Positions 1 to 12,119 of a stretch of DNA of 64,000 bases are shown here, in pieces. The stretch covers positions 15,228,973 to 15,292,972 of the forward strand of contig JALIGW010000016.1 in NCBI GenBank assembly GCA_023053685.1. The letters run 5' to 3'. Within the stretch, counting starts at the first letter, position 1, and the number at the start of each line of letters is the position of its first letter. The position numbers and the translations under genes were made by a program. This stretch comes from Diadophis punctatus similis. Lineage: Eukaryota > Chordata > Lepidosauria > Squamata > Dipsadidae. The notes beneath the pieces were generated by a model. That model did not search any database and was not told the origin of the DNA. It worked only from the letters and a program-made list of their open reading frames with translations.

Positions 1-529
1 GGCTTTAAATAGCATTTCCTGTTGAGTCATTCGGCTGACAATCCACATCTGTGTTTTTGAACAAAGAAAATTTGGTGGTCAATAAAAATACTTCAAAGTA
101 AAGGATGTTCTGTTTATCCCAGATGGAACCATTATAGGTCTAGGCTCCGGACAATAAAAAGGGGGAAGAATATCTTTGGTGTTTTGATCAAATACATTTT
201 AGCATGTGACGAACAGACCGAGCCTCCCTGCTTCTGAATTATATTATGTTGCAGTTATTTCAGTTACTATTTATCACAAAAAAATGCAAGTGTTTTATGA
301 TTGTGAACAGAGGAAATGGATATTGTCATTTTGGAAGTTGAAATACTACGCTGTATCTTTTGTGAATGTGGCAGATACTGAACCACAGGCAAATCTTTGG
401 TCTGAAACTAGTAAGTCAGACATAACCGGAGTCAGGTGCAAGGAACCAGAGCAACACCACAAACTAATCAGAGTTGCTTGCTTATTTACAAGAATTTTGC
501 CAAACTGGCTGACTTGGAGGAGACCCCAC
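1..529. other. Intergenic sequence, no feature recognised
   Basis: This AT-rich stretch lies downstream of FAT3. I see no conserved coding frame, splice-bounded exon or repeat terminus. It ends at the 8-bp target duplication of the hAT element that follows. Confidence 0.5.
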
Positions 530-754
530 CAGTGGTGGGTTCCTGCTGGTTCGGACCAGTTTGCCTGAACCGGTGGCGGAAATTTGCCCCCGCTCACCAA
601 ACCGGCAGCTGCTCCTTGAACACAGCTGGCAAAGAACCCTTTGCGCATGCGCAAAGGCTTCTGCGCATGCGCAGAGGGTCATTTTCCTGACATGACGTAG
701 GTGCGTGAGCAAGTGAAGCGAACTGGTAGGGAAGGTAAGTGGAACCCATCCCTG
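530..754 (+). mobile_element. Non-autonomous hAT element (GTGGGTTCC family, Ac-like)
   Basis: The element begins CAGTGGTGGGTTCC and ends GGAACCCATCCCTG, an imperfect terminal inverted repeat. It is flanked by a perfect 8-bp duplication GACCCCAC (522-529 and 755-762), which is the hAT signature. Internally it carries two perfect TGCGCATGCGCA palindromes at 642-653 and 662-673. It has no coding capacity. Confidence 0.88.
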
Positions 755-760
755 GACCCC

Positions 761-1377
761 ACATTATTATGGTAATCTCTTGGTTGGACTACTGCAACAC
801 GCTCTACATGGGGCTACCCCTGAAGAGTGTTCAGAGATTACAGTTAGTCCGAGCTATCGTGGGTGCACCGAGGTACACCCGCACTACACCTATCCTCCGC
901 GAGCTGCACTGGCTTCCTATTGGTCTCCGAGCGCAATTCAAGGTGTTGGTTATCACCTTTAAAACCCTATATGGCTTAGGGCCAGGTGACTTCCGAGACA
1001 GCCTCCTGCCACACAACTCCCATTGGCCGGTGAGATCCCACAAAGTCTGTCTCCTCCAGGTCCCGTCAGTCAAACAATGTCGGCTGGCGGGCCCACGGGG
1101 GAGGGCCTTCTCTGTGGCTGCCCTGGCTCTCTGGAACCAGCTATCCCCAGACATCCAGACCGCCCCCATTCTGCCCGTCTTCCGCAAGGCAGTCAAGACC
1201 TGGCTCTTCCAGCAGACGTATAGCCATTGATCCCAGGATCACAATTGATGAGTTTTTAAATTGTTATTTTATCTGCTTTTTATCATTTTGTATTTGCACA
1301 TTCTGTTAGCCGCCCAGAGTCCCTTTGGGAGTTGGGTGGCATACAAATACAACTAATAAATAATAATAAATAAATAA
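761..1377 (+). mobile_element. L2-like LINE, 3' end with RT C-terminus
   Basis: The frame from about 775 to 1227 encodes the C-terminal part of a non-LTR reverse transcriptase: a LDYCNTLY-like motif, then LHWLP and a W-N-Q-L-S-P segment, ending at a stop near 1230. A short 3' tail with an A/T-rich AATAA repeat follows to about 1377. This layout matches L2/CR1-clade elements. The copy is 5' truncated and inactive. Confidence 0.75.
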
Positions 1378-1399
1378 TTGCCAGGATGGGGTCTGCATT

Positions 1400-1735
1400 C
1401 AAAACTTAACAGAATAATTGAGTTGGAAAGGACCTTGGAGATCTTCTATCCCAACCCCCTGCTCAAGCAGGAAACCATATACCATTTCAGACCAATGGTT
1501 ATTCAACCTCTTCTTAAACAACTTCCAGTGTTGGAGCATCCACAACTTCCAGAGGCAAGTCGTTCCACTGATTGCTCCCACTGTCAGGGAATTTCTCCTT
1601 AGTTCTAGGTTGGTTCTCTGCTTGATTAGTTTCCATCTGTTGCTTCTTGCCCTGTATTGAGATGTAGTTGCTCCTCTTTGGGGGTGGCTTTGTCATGATT
1701 TGAACCAAGGGGGAGAAATTGATAATGAGAGCCAC
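1400..1735 (-). mobile_element. CR1 LINE 3' end, antisense
   Basis: In reverse complement this reads as the CR1 3' terminus: the last reverse-transcriptase residues, then the typical stretch around GGTTGGACTAGA-like and 'tgacctccaaggtcc'-like words. It is a diverged, 5'-truncated fragment related to the sense copy at 6975-7750. Confidence 0.65.
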
Positions 1736-1813
1736 CATCAGGAAGAGATGGTTCCTGTTGTGTATTCTCCATGTTGTGGGAATCTTTTCTCTGTTAATTT
1801 TTCCCCCCTACAG

Positions 1814-2116
1814 CAGGGTTGAAATTCAGCAGGTTCGGACAGGTTCTATAGAACCGGTGGCGGTGATTATGCGCAGTTCAGAGAAACAGTAAATTGCACC
1901 ACTGACTGGCCCCACCCCACCCCTCCCTCCCACTCACTCCTTCTCGGGCTCATACACACAGAGCAAATATGAGAAGGAGGCGAGAAGCAGCCAGGTTGAA
2001 CGCTAGAAGACTTGGCCAAACTTTTCTGTCGGTTCTGTGGGCGTGGCTTGGTGGGCATGGTGTGGGTTGGCCACGCCCACAGACCCGGTAGGGGAAAAAT
2101 TTGAATGTCACCCCTG
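1814..2116 (+). mobile_element. hAT-like MITE (GTGAAATTC variant)
   Basis: The ends are CAGGGTTGAAATTC and GAATGTCACCCCTG. The interior includes a GGCGTGGCTTGGTGGGC word that is also present in the larger element at 32702-36516. The target duplication is imperfect (flanks CCTACAG and CATACAG), so the boundaries are less certain than for its relatives. Confidence 0.6.
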
Positions 2117-2219
2117 CATACAGGTACCATTAAATTCCTTTTCTGGTTTAGAAATTCTTCAAATTTTGCAAGATAGTATGACGAGATGGAATTGGAAGAT
2201 ACTGAGGATAATATGCATC

Positions 2220-2535
2220 CAGACGTGGGTTCCTCCCGGTTTGCACTGGTTCTATAGAACCGGTAGCAAGCCGCTGGTGATGTCACGGAGCCGGTTCTGT
2301 TGGTGCCAGTCTGTGGACGCCACCATCTGTTTTTTGGATTTTTTGGGGGGATTTTTTTTTAAAAAATAGGAATTTGTTACTTATTTTTCTTCTGCGCATG
2401 CGCAGAAGCTGACTTTCCGGCACTGCGCATGCGCCACCATCTTGTTTTTGGATTTTTTTAAAAAATTGTGAATTTTACGTGCGCAGGTGCGGGAGGAAGC
2501 GAACCGGCAGTGAGGTAAGTTAGAACCCACCCCTG
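2220..2535 (+). mobile_element. Non-autonomous hAT element (GTGGGTTCC family)
   Basis: The terminal repeats are CAGACGTGGGTTCC and AGAACCCACCCCTG. The 8-bp flanking duplication is TATGCATC/TATACATC with one difference (2212-2219 and 2536-2543). It carries NRF1-like palindromes at 2393-2404 (perfect) and 2424-2435. It is non-coding. Confidence 0.85.
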
Positions 2536-2544
2536 TATACATCC

Positions 2545-2665
2545 ATGCTGACTGAGGAATTCTGGGAGTTGAAGTCCATACATATTAAATGAAAAACACA
2601 CTGGCTGGGGAATTCTGGAAGTTGAAGTTCACATATCTTAAAGTTCTCACGGTTCAGAAACACTG
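2545..2665. mobile_element. Snap-back MITE fragment (GGGAGTTGAAGTCC family)
   Basis: Two copies of the GAATTCTGGGAGTTGAAGTC word, one slightly changed, are followed by a degraded terminus. Better preserved relatives at 23109-23252 and 41046-41181 are palindromic. This copy is decayed. Confidence 0.5.
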
Positions 2666-4116
2666 GCATAGATACACGATTAAACAAAGGCTTGTGTGGA
2701 CTGGTATTAAATGGGCAAAAAGATAGTTCTTAAAAGAAGTTCTTAAACATTGTTCTTCTACAATTACCTATAGTCAGTCAATAAAACTAAAATTAATCTT
2801 AATTTTGTTATTGTTGATGTGGGGGGGGGGGAAGATATTTGGATTTTGAGAATTGTCAAGATTTGTCTTTCCACTTATATTTCTCATATCCCTTTCCTCC
2901 AGTTCCTTCCTTCTGCTGCAATGGGACCTGGGAGGAGGAGCCTCGGATTACCACACTTTGATGGGCAGTTCTACCATCCAGTCGTAGCCGCTTAATGTGT
3001 TTTGCCCGGAAGCCTACAGAATCAGTACTTGTCTCCAGTATTTCTAAAAGCTTCGATATGCATTGAACCTTGGACACAGAGACACACACTTTCATCACCA
3101 GTGAAAAAAATCAAATCTTATTTTTATATATAAATTTAAGGATTCCATTCTGCCTTTTAATTATATTTTCCCAAGTCTGATATTCCAAAACAGCAGTTCA
3201 ACCTTCAAATACACCTCTGATGTATTTCTAATCTGACATTGCCATCCTGTGGTGCAATTTTTCTACCCCTTCTTTATTCTAGCCGGTCTTAAGGTGTTTT
3301 TCTTCCACCAGTATTCATTATTAGGATTTGGCAGCTAATCAAGTTTGAAAGTGTTTCAATATGTAGTGAAAACTCCCCCATTTCTCTTGCTAGCTGCAGT
3401 GGAAAAGGGGTTATTGTTTACATTTAAATTAAAAGGCACTTGGCATGCCTATTGTGTTGGCTATTGCACATTTATTAGATGAGGGTAGTATGAAGTTAGT
3501 TCTGGAAGTCCTTGAAAACACAAGCAAGTTGCTAGTTGTTGGTTCCCCATTGTTGGAAGGAAAATCCATCTGGTTCAGTTGCAAGCTGGGAGAAAGATGC
3601 TGGAAATAACATGAAGGTTGATTGGAAGGAAATATTTTGTTTATTGATGAAGCAGAACCACCACCAGCATGTGGTTCTGGGACAGCTGACCAAATGGCTG
3701 AATAGGTGGATGGATCTTTATAGTTTCTGTAACTTTGAAGTTTGGGATTTGTGCAATATGGGCTTTGTATTTCTAATAGGGTGCTGGGCAATTCCTGTTG
3801 TGGCTAATGGCTTTCGTCCTGTGTTGGATTTTGGGAGAGGGGCTGCTTGTTCTAATCCTACCACTCTGCTTCTGTTAGCTGTCAAATTTTGCTGCAAGGA
3901 GTTTTGAAATATCCTGTCTTGAATGAATCTCTGCCTGCAGTATTTGCTTTGCTTATGAATGGAGACATCTAAATAGTTGCTTTCCTTTTTCAGTAAGCTC
4001 TTTATCTTCTTAAGTGCTGGCATCTGCTGTGGGCTATTAAGAAAGACTGGGGGCTGCTTTCTGCCTCTAAGAACATGTTTCTCCATTTTTCCTTTGGGGA
4101 AATATAATATTATGCC
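2666..4116. other. Intergenic sequence, nothing recognised
   Basis: Apart from a 12-base poly-G tract near 2820 this is unassigned DNA. Open frames here are short and show no conserved domain or splice context. Confidence 0.4.
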
Positions 4117-4483
4117 CAGGGGTGGGTTCCTCCTGGTTCGGACCGGTTTGCCCGAACTAGTAGCGACCCGCTGGTGACATCAGGATGACATCACCGAACC
4201 AGATCGGTCGGTGCCGGTCCATGGGCGCCATCTTTTTTTTAATTTAATTTTTATTTTTTTATTTTTTTATTTTTTATTATTTATTTTTTGAATTTTTTTC
4301 CCCTTTCTGAGCATGCACAGAAGCCAAGTTCTGGCACTGTGCATGTGGTCGCCATCTTTTTTTTTGGCTTTGTTCCCCCCTCCCCAGATTTTTCGTTACT
4401 ACGCATGTGTGTGCCCATGAGGCGCGTCCACACGGTGCAGGAGGGAGCGAACCGGCAGTAAGGTAAGTTGGAACCCACCCCTG
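4117..4483 (+). mobile_element. Non-autonomous hAT element (GTGGGTTCC family)
   Basis: It begins CAGGGGTGGGTTCC and ends GGAACCCACCCCTG, an almost perfect 14-bp inverted repeat. The flanks ATTATGCC/ATTCTGCC (4109-4116, 4484-4491) form an 8-bp duplication with one change. A long T-rich stretch occupies the middle. Confidence 0.87.
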
Positions 4484-4554
4484 ATTCTGCCTCTTAATAG
4501 TTCCCCAAAATATTTCATTCTTCTAGGAGGGGAGGACTTCCCACACCATGGACC

Positions 4555-4912
4555 ACATCACAACAGTTTCCCAGAGTTACAACAGCACTGAAAAAAAGGG
4601 ACTTATGACTGTTTTTCACACTTACGACATTGCAGCATCTCCATAATTACATGATCAAAATCTAGATGCTTTGCAACTGACTCATATTTATGATGGTTGC
4701 AGTGTCTCAGGGTTCCCTTTTGCAACTTTCCGACACATAAAGTCCACGGGGAAGCCAGATTCACTTAACGTGTTATTAACAACTGCAGTGATTCACTTCA
4801 CAACTATGGCAAGAAAGGTCGTAAAATGGGATAAAACTCACTTAAGCAATGTCTTCCTTAGCAACAGAAATTTTGGGCTCAATTGTGGTCATAAGTTGAG
4901 GACCACCTGTAT
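4555..4912 (+). mobile_element. Tigger-like MITE (CAGGTAGTCCTC family)
   Basis: This is one of about a dozen copies in the window. Shared words include CACTTAACAACTGTGGCAAG, AAATTTTGGGCTCAA and a terminal GAGGACCACCTGTA. Better preserved copies have TA flanks, as in TcMar-Tigger elements. The left end of this copy is eroded. Confidence 0.75.
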
Positions 4913-6382
4913 GTAATTTTCTTTGAAATATAGAAGTTGTTTGACAGGGATTCTTGGTAAGTTTTGCAGCTTTAGGATTTCCCGTTTCCTTCCCACCCAA
5001 GTATTATTTGGAACAAACCTTGCTGAACTTTTTTGAAAGCAGCCAAAACCTAGAAATTGAGATGTCATCCCAGGACTTGACGTTGCCAGTCCATTCCATA
5101 TTGTCACCAAGAAAGTAACATGGGACGTATTATACATGCAGTCGAAACATGAGCTTAACCTGAAGGAATGCATATATGATGGCTGCACGTAGCTGTATAC
5201 TTGGCTTATTTTGAAAGCAGATCTGGATAAATACTTGGAAAGAAAAGAAGAATTAACACTTTCTGTAGAAAACAGAAGGTCGCCATTTTGGTTTCCTCTT
5301 TGGGCAGCAAAGTGGCTTGGTCTCGCTTGGGTGGTAGATTAGACTTAAAAAAAATATGTCCGCAAATTTTGAATACTTTGAATATTTCGCTAATACTTTA
5401 AGGCAGAGAGTAGGGATCGGTGACTTGGGGCAGTAGGAGGCCATGACGGCAGGGTTGCCCCCATGAAATGCAAGCTCAGATCTTTTGTATGCGAGTTGTG
5501 ATGTTGCTCACGCTTACAAAAGGGGCAGGGGGGCTGATGTTGCGATGGCACGATGCTGTTTTTGTCATGTTCAGCGGTGAGGGATCAGCAATGTTTGAAG
5601 TCTGCTGGGGTTTCTTTTATCTTAAATTCTACAGCAAGACATGACAGTGCTGAAAAATCAGCATCAGCAAGGCCGGAAGCCTGGGAAATATTCTTTTCTA
5701 TATTTCTATATATAAATATCCTTTTCTATATTTCATACTTAAAAGAAGACACACAGATTCAGCTCTTTTGCAAAATAGTTAAGGAGCCAACATCTGTGCT
5801 TCTGAGAAAGAGTTTAGTCCAGATGCATTTTTATAAAAGCATCTGTTTGGATTATGATACAATGTGGATTTTCAAATTAGCAATGTTTACCATTTTTGTT
5901 CTTTTGTCGGCAAGATGCTTTCATTCAAATACGTTTTCATGGACGTGAGTGTATTCAGCCTCATGCATCATTGCTTGCAAGAGATATCTTTTATATTATA
6001 TTTGGCCTGTTGAGCCTGAATAACAAAACACACATCCTAAATAACGAAATAACATCCTAAGAAACAACTACGCACACCAATAGTGCTATTTTATTATTAA
6101 CGAAAATGCTTCCGATTGATGGTAGTGTATTGACTGGATACAAAGCCACAGCAATAATAGGCGGCCACTATTTTGCAACAGAAAGACCATTTAAATTGGG
6201 TATTAGCATCCTGTTTATGTAATATGTAGTGCAATCTGTTTTGTGCCAATGGGTTTAAAAGGACTTATTTGCTATTAAGGAGACAGAACTGAGAAGTGAG
6301 GAGTGTAGAGTCTGTAGTTCTCAAGATACTATTGAACTCTAAATATTTTTAAAACTAAAAAGGGTGGGGAAAATGAGAACAA
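4913..6382. other. Intergenic sequence, nothing recognised
   Basis: This is AT-rich unassigned DNA. I see no exon, RNA gene or complete repeat. Confidence 0.4.
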
Positions 6383-6785
6383 GTACCTAGGTCTCAATTT
6401 ATGACAATTGGGACCAGAATGTCTATTGCTAAGCAAGCATGGTTATTAGGTAAGTCATGCCTAATTCTATGATAGTTTTTTTTGCTATGGTTGTTAAGCG
6501 AATCCTGCAGACGTTAAGTGAATCAGGTTTGTTAAGCAAATCCAGCTTCACCTATTGACTTTGCTTGTTGGAAGCCAACTGGGAAGATCTCCAATGGTGA
6601 TCACATGACCCCAGGACATGTCAACGATCATATGCTGGTTGCCAAGAACTCAATTTTTGATCACGTGACTGTGGGGATGCTAAAACAGTCATAAATGTGA
6701 GGATCAATTGAAAGTTGCTTTCTTCAATGCCATTGTAACTTTAAACAGTCACTAAATGAATGCTTAGTTCTAGCTGTAGGGCATA
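6383..6785 (-). mobile_element. Tigger-like MITE, antisense copy
   Basis: The reverse complement matches the CAGGTAGTCCTC family in order: AATTTATGAC, GCTAAGCAAGC, TTAAGTGAATC, GATCACATGACC, and the closing CACTAAATGAA region. Both ends are diverged. Confidence 0.7.
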
Positions 6786-6974
6786 TGTTACTGCTTCCTG
6801 ATATTTTTCTTTAGGCAGAATACTGAAATAAATATTTTGTCAATCTTGGATCCTGAATATTGTTCCCTTGTATTTTTTGGTAAAAGTGCTATTGAAATAG
6901 TTTCCCGCTAGCTTCTACAAGATGTAAATTTCTGAGTTCTGTTAACAGCCTTGGGATTCAAAAGTAATTTCCCA

Positions 6975-7750
6975 TCTAGGTTCGGAACAGGACTGAACTT
7001 AATGAGTTCAAAAAAAAAAGTAAGGTTCTACATTTAGGCAAGAAAAACAAAATGCACAGGTACAGTATATGTGGTACCTTGCTCAACAGTAGTAACGGTG
7101 AGAGGGACCTTGGAATCCTAGTGGACAACCATTTAAATATGAGCCAGCAGTGTGCAGCAGCTGCCAAAAAAGCCAACACAGTTCTAGGCTGCATTAACAG
7201 AGATATAGAATCAAGATCATGTGAAGTGTTAATACCACTTTATAATGCCTTGGTAAGGCCACACTTGGAATACTGCATACAGTTTTGGTCACCACGATGC
7301 AAAAAGGATGTTGAGACTCTAGAAAGAGTGCAGACAAGAGCAGCAAAGATGATTAGGGGACTGGAGGCTAAAACATATGAAGAACGGCTGCAGGAACTGG
7401 GTATGTCTAGTTTAATGAAAAGAAGGACTAGGGGAGACATGATAGCAGTGTTCCAATATCTCAGGGGCTACCACAAAGAAGAGGGAGTCAAACTATTCTC
7501 CAAAGCACCTGAGGGCAGGACAAAAAGCAATGGGTGGAAACTAAACGAGAGAAGCAATAAGGAGAAATTTCCTGACAGTTAGAACAATTAATCAGTGGAA
7601 CGGCTTGCCTCCATAAGTTGTGAATGCTCCAACACTGGAAGTTTTTAAGATGTTGGATAACCATTTGTCTGAAGTGGTGTAGGATATCCTGCCTAAGCAG
7701 GGGGTTGGACTAGAAGACCTCCAAGGTCCCAACTCTGTTATTCAACAGTT
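6975..7750 (+). mobile_element. CR1 LINE, 3' end with RT C-terminus
   Basis: The frame 7052-7582 encodes a CR1 reverse-transcriptase C-terminus with motifs RDLGILVDNHLNMSQQC, VRPHLEYC, RVQTRAAKMIRGL and KRRTRGDM. The 3' part holds the usual GGTTGGACTAGAAGACC-type terminus and TCCCAACTCTGTTATTC. It is 5' truncated, with the frame broken before the natural stop. Confidence 0.88.
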
Positions 7751-7863
7751 TTCAAATCAGCATGCCTTTGCCACCAACATGCTTGTCCAAAACATTTTAG
7801 GATTACCATATATTTTGAGCTTACATTGCCCATGTGGATTAAATGGTATCTTTAAATGAGATG

Positions 7864-8130
7864 TCATCATCATCATCTTCTTTTAATGACCCCATAATCC
7901 CTTGCAGGGTGGAGTCTGGGGAACTGAATGCAGCTAGCAGAGTGTTTTAATGGCCGGATGCCCTTCCTGTCGCCAATGCGGAATTTTGTTCCGCAGATAA
8001 ATTCTCGAGAGAGAGAGAAATATGCCCAGAGAGAGAAATATCTGCCTCTACCTAAGATGAAACTCACAGCCTCCCGATTGTGAGGCGAGAGCTCCACCTG
8101 TAGGCCACAGCACCACTCCTTTAAATAAGA
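7864..8130 (-). mobile_element. tRNA-derived SINE, antisense
   Basis: Related to the copies at 17203-17425 and 40108-40562. On the minus strand a tRNA-like head with a GTGAGTTTC-type B-box region is followed by a body containing GGCGACAGGAAGGGCATCC, and the element ends in a (GAT)n tail seen here as catcatcat at 7865. This copy contains a small GAGA expansion. Confidence 0.7.
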
Positions 8131-8304
8131 TGTGATGATCTCAAAATATCTTGAGATCATCAAATCTCAAGAGCTCAGTCTATTTTTTTTCTTCCCATTC
8201 ATCAAAATGATACTAGAACATGAGTGGAAAGTTGCGGGCACTGAAGAGACCTCCAGAAACTTGGAAACTAAAACGACAAGTAACTAACGTCAACTTTTCG
8301 ACTC

Positions 8305-8640
8305 TTTTACTAGTTCTTGATTTACAACTGTTTGTTTAGTGACTGTTCAAAGTTACAACAGCACTGAAAAAAGCGACTTATCACCGCTTTTCACTTACGA
8401 CCATTGCAGTGTCCTGTGGTCACTTTTGCGACTTTCGGACAAGCAAAGTCAATGGGGAAGCCAGATTCACTGAACAATACAGTTAGTAACTTAACTGTGG
8501 TGATTCACTTAACAACTTGGCAAGGAAGGTCGTAAAATGGGGCTAAACTCACAACTGTTTTGAGTGGATTGGAAATTTTGAGCATTGAACTGTTTTGAGC
8601 ATTGGAAATTTTGGACTCAATTGTAGTTGAGACCTGTACT
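8305..8640 (+). mobile_element. Tigger-like MITE
   Basis: It shares the words TTACAACAGCACTGAAAA, GCAAAGTCAATGGGGAAGCC and GGTCGTAAAATGGGG with the other copies of the family. The 3' end is rearranged, with a short internal duplication around 8555-8610. Confidence 0.72.
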
Positions 8641-8661
8641 ATAAAGTTGAAATGTATCTCC

Positions 8662-8685
8662 AAGGAAGGAAGGAAGGAAGGAAGG
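8662..8685 (+). repeat. (AAGG)n microsatellite
   Basis: About six AAGG units immediately downstream of the Tigger-like copy. Confidence 0.9.
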
Positions 8686-11347
8686 GACAGCAAAAACCGT
8701 GTGTTTTTTAATTAAAAACTGGTTTTAACGACCAACTTAGTAAATCTGGGCAGTTACAAACCTGTACACTTTTTTGTTTCTTTTTTTCCCTTTTTTTAAT
8801 AGCAAAATAACAAGACAATACTGCCAACAGGAAAATGAACAACTGATATGTTAGGCAACAGGGGACGAGATCCATTTCATTTCCGGAGATCATCTTTCCT
8901 TTTGCATAAGTTTGTTACAGGGTGAAATAATGGGAGAAACCGTTTTTTTTAATGCCAACAGAAATGTCATTAGAAAATGTGATTGCATTTGCACAAAAAA
9001 ACCATTAAAACAACAACAACAACCAGGAAGCAGTTTCATAGAAACAGAAGTTAACCGAAAACAGCTGATCCAAATGAAAACTGAAGTCTCCCTCAGCAAC
9101 TAAGAAGTGTTTTTTTGTTTCATAAGAAATGTTTTATATGATTAACCTGATACGGATGACTTTACACAAATGAACACAAGTAACAAAAATGAAAAGCGGC
9201 CTGTTTGGCATTGAATATCTACAAAAGCCCAGTAATTTCAAAATTATTATATACATTATTTTATAAACTTTTTAACACCAAAAACGTACATCTTTTACAA
9301 ACCAGCCTGCTTGCAACAGGTAAAATTTACACACAATTATCTTTTCTTATACAGTGCTTCAAGGAGAACTTAAGACCCCCCCCCCCCCAAAATAAACTTC
9401 CTGAAAAAGCAGTTATCCTGGGTTTGAAAAATTGTTCTGGTAAGAATTCAATGATATGCTTAAGATATGTTAAGTGAGGCCTTGAATTCCCACGATCCAG
9501 TTCAATTAGTCTCTTAACACTGCCAGTGGTGAAGTTTGGTTATGGCCTGTAATACATTTGTAAATTATTGCTCTTTAAAAAAAAATGAAACGAAGTTACT
9601 TACACCCCAGTGCCTCTCCTTTTCTCTTTAAATTGAAAAAAAAAATGTCCAGTGCTGTTCTGTTTGGTGCATAGCCTTGAAATAATGATATTTTGTGGAT
9701 AAACTTACTATGGATTTTACTATTGGACAGATGCAATGAGCAAAGAAAGGAAACAGCCAAAATCCAATGTTTGCATAATCATGAACAAATCTTTTCCCAC
9801 TCCCGATGATATGGAATGAATTTGGAAGATGCAGTTCAGCTAAAACGCCCCATCAAAATTTTGGGAAGATTTCTGTTCTCTGTGGCACTATCGAAATTAT
9901 TTACCTTTAGCTTGTAAAAGACCCTCTAATAAAAGCAGTAAATGAATATTAAATCACTTTGCTATCAACATTAGAATGTGGAAGTCAAAGAGTTTCCCTC
10001 ATTTTGTATGCAATTGCGATGACAAGTCCTACCTGTGTACCAAGTATTTACATAACTAATAAATACTCCCCATGGGCAGTACTATTTCAAGTGTGATATG
10101 GCTCACATGATATAGACATTCTTACCATCTGGTAAATAGGAAGCAAAGAGAAAATGCTGAGTCTGGGCCTTTTGGCTTGAGATATACAGCTTTATCATGT
10201 GGAATTATTATTTTTAGGAAAACACTTCTTCCTGTGAACTTCAGCCTGCCATCTTGGTGTAGTAGGATGAATAAGAGCCTTTTGCATAGAACAAAACCTG
10301 AGTCATATCAAAAGCAATGGAGCTGCCCATGGCTGCCAGGGGGCCAGTAGAGCATAGAGACTTCAAGAAAATTCAAGATGGTGGATGTTTCTGTGAGACT
10401 TGAAGCTGCCATCTTTAATTTCCTGAAACCCCCCCCCCCCATCTGCTTAACTCACCAACGGCTACACATTATTCAGAGTTAGATAGTTCTGAAATGTCCC
10501 ATTTCTTATTGTTGCTGGGGAAAGAGATATTTTTCTTAAATCTCTTCCAAATTAAACCAAGTATGTATTCCCCAAAAAGCATCCTATTGAAAAAAAAAAA
10601 GGCCACACAGCTCTTTTCAAACCGTCCCACTTTATGATATGCTGAACTGGTTTATGTATAGGAGCAATCAGAAACACGAATTTCCCCATCTTTGAATCAC
10701 TGAATCGGTTGTAATTATCTATGTGTAGAGTGGCTGAGCGAAGACTGTCTGAAGCTCCAGTTGGCTTCAATGCCATGTAATCATCTATGGCTTGCTTACT
10801 ACTAATCTTTTACCCCATGTCATCAACACCAATTGACAGATGAGTTGCTGTTGGGATAAAGACAGGAAAAATCAGTGTGATTCATGGTAAAAGAAAGTAA
10901 GGGAAAAAAAACCAACCACGCCGGCAAAGAAAATGTGCATGCCTACTAATTGTGCTGAACTGCGGGTGCTTACGAACACCTGGAGTCTGGCCAATGCATT
11001 TAGCTCGCTTGTCTAAGATGCTTTTACCTATGCGAAGCTAAAATTTAATAGCGGATTACAAGAGAAGCTGAAAGTAAACACAGTGGAATGTATAAATGGG
11101 CAATTCATTCTGAGATTAGCTAGCAATGCAGATTATGCTCTGGAATAAGTGGGAAACTACATTGGGGCAGTGAGCAGCCAGCTGCCGGAAGAGAGGTGGG
11201 GAAAGGAAGGAGGAGGAAGTAATGACTGCATAGGATCTGGCAAGACAAGAAGAGCCTAACATTTTAGGGGTTTCTAGAACACACATGCAAGGTACTCAGA
11301 AGAAGAGTGGAAAATGTCCCTTACTTTGAACTACCAAAGGGTTTCAG

Positions 11348-11357
11348 TTTATTTATT
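11348..11357 (-). promoter_or_regulatory. Candidate FAT3 polyadenylation signals
   Basis: Two overlapping AATAAA hexamers lie on the minus strand (11348-11353 and 11352-11357), about 3.4 kb past the stop codon. Position and strand fit; use is unproven. Confidence 0.3.
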
Positions 11358-11463
11358 TTTATGGAAGACTACTAGAAAATAGGGGGGGAAAGGTATCTCA
11401 CTTAAAAAAGCATTATTTGAAAATTCCTTTTAAAAGTCAGGAAGAATTGCTTCATAATAACTT

Positions 11464-11511
11464 TGTGTGTGTGTGTGTGTTTGTGTGTGTTGGTGTGTGT
11501 CTGTGTGGGGA
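11464..11511 (+). repeat. (TG)n microsatellite, interrupted
   Basis: A TG-rich tract with TTTG, TTGG and TCTG interruptions. A second alternating purine-pyrimidine tract (GCGC then ACAC) is at about 11680-11702. Confidence 0.85.
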
Positions 11512-11710
11512 CAAATAAGTGCAACCGAACAATAGTCCAGAATTCAAATGTGTAGTAACTTTGGTATCCATTCAAAGCAACCCCAATGTATATAATAGCT
11601 ATGAGCATGATCAATCGGAGGGGATGTTGATTATGTCAACTGTTCTGTGTGTCTACATATGTGTGTCTGCACGGATGCGCGCGCGCACACACACACACAC
11701 ACATTCATGG

Positions 11711-12119
11711 CAGTGGTGGGTTCCTACAGGCGCGGTCCACTCTATAGCACCGGTAGCGGCCCGCTGGTGACGTCACAGTACCAGTGTGGTTGGTTGCCGG
11801 TGCCTGGGCGCCGCCATTTAAAAAAAAATTTATTCTGCGCATGCCCAGAAGCAGAGCTTCCGGCACTGCGCATGTGCTGCCTTCCTACCCCACAGTGAGT
11901 CCAAGCAGGGGAGGATGGCTGAGGGAGCGCGTGAGATGCTGAAAGAACGGGCGGGAGGACTTATCTCAGTTCCCCTCGCTTCAGCAGTCTGAGAAGCCAC
12001 GCCCACCTGGTCACATGGCCGGCAAGCCACGCCCACCTGGTCACATGGCCGGCAAGCCACACCCACAAAATAAGCCACGCCCACAGAGTGGTAGTAAAAA
12101 AGTTAGGAACCCGCTCCTG
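11711..12119 (+). mobile_element. Non-autonomous hAT element in the candidate 3' UTR
   Basis: The ends are CAGTGGTGGGTTCC and AGGAACCCGCTCCTG, with a perfect 8-bp duplication ATTCATGG (11703-11710, 12120-12127). It contains a TGACGTCA motif (11768-11775) and two tandem 30-bp units around GCCACGCCCACCTGGTCAC. It belongs to the same subfamily as 62294-62848. Confidence 0.9.

Noticed and set aside
739..1230. 163-codon frame as an independent gene
   Set aside because: It is the C-terminal reverse-transcriptase remnant of an L2-like LINE.
7052..7582. 176-codon frame as an independent gene
   Set aside because: It matches the CR1 reverse-transcriptase C-terminus and the CR1 3' end follows.
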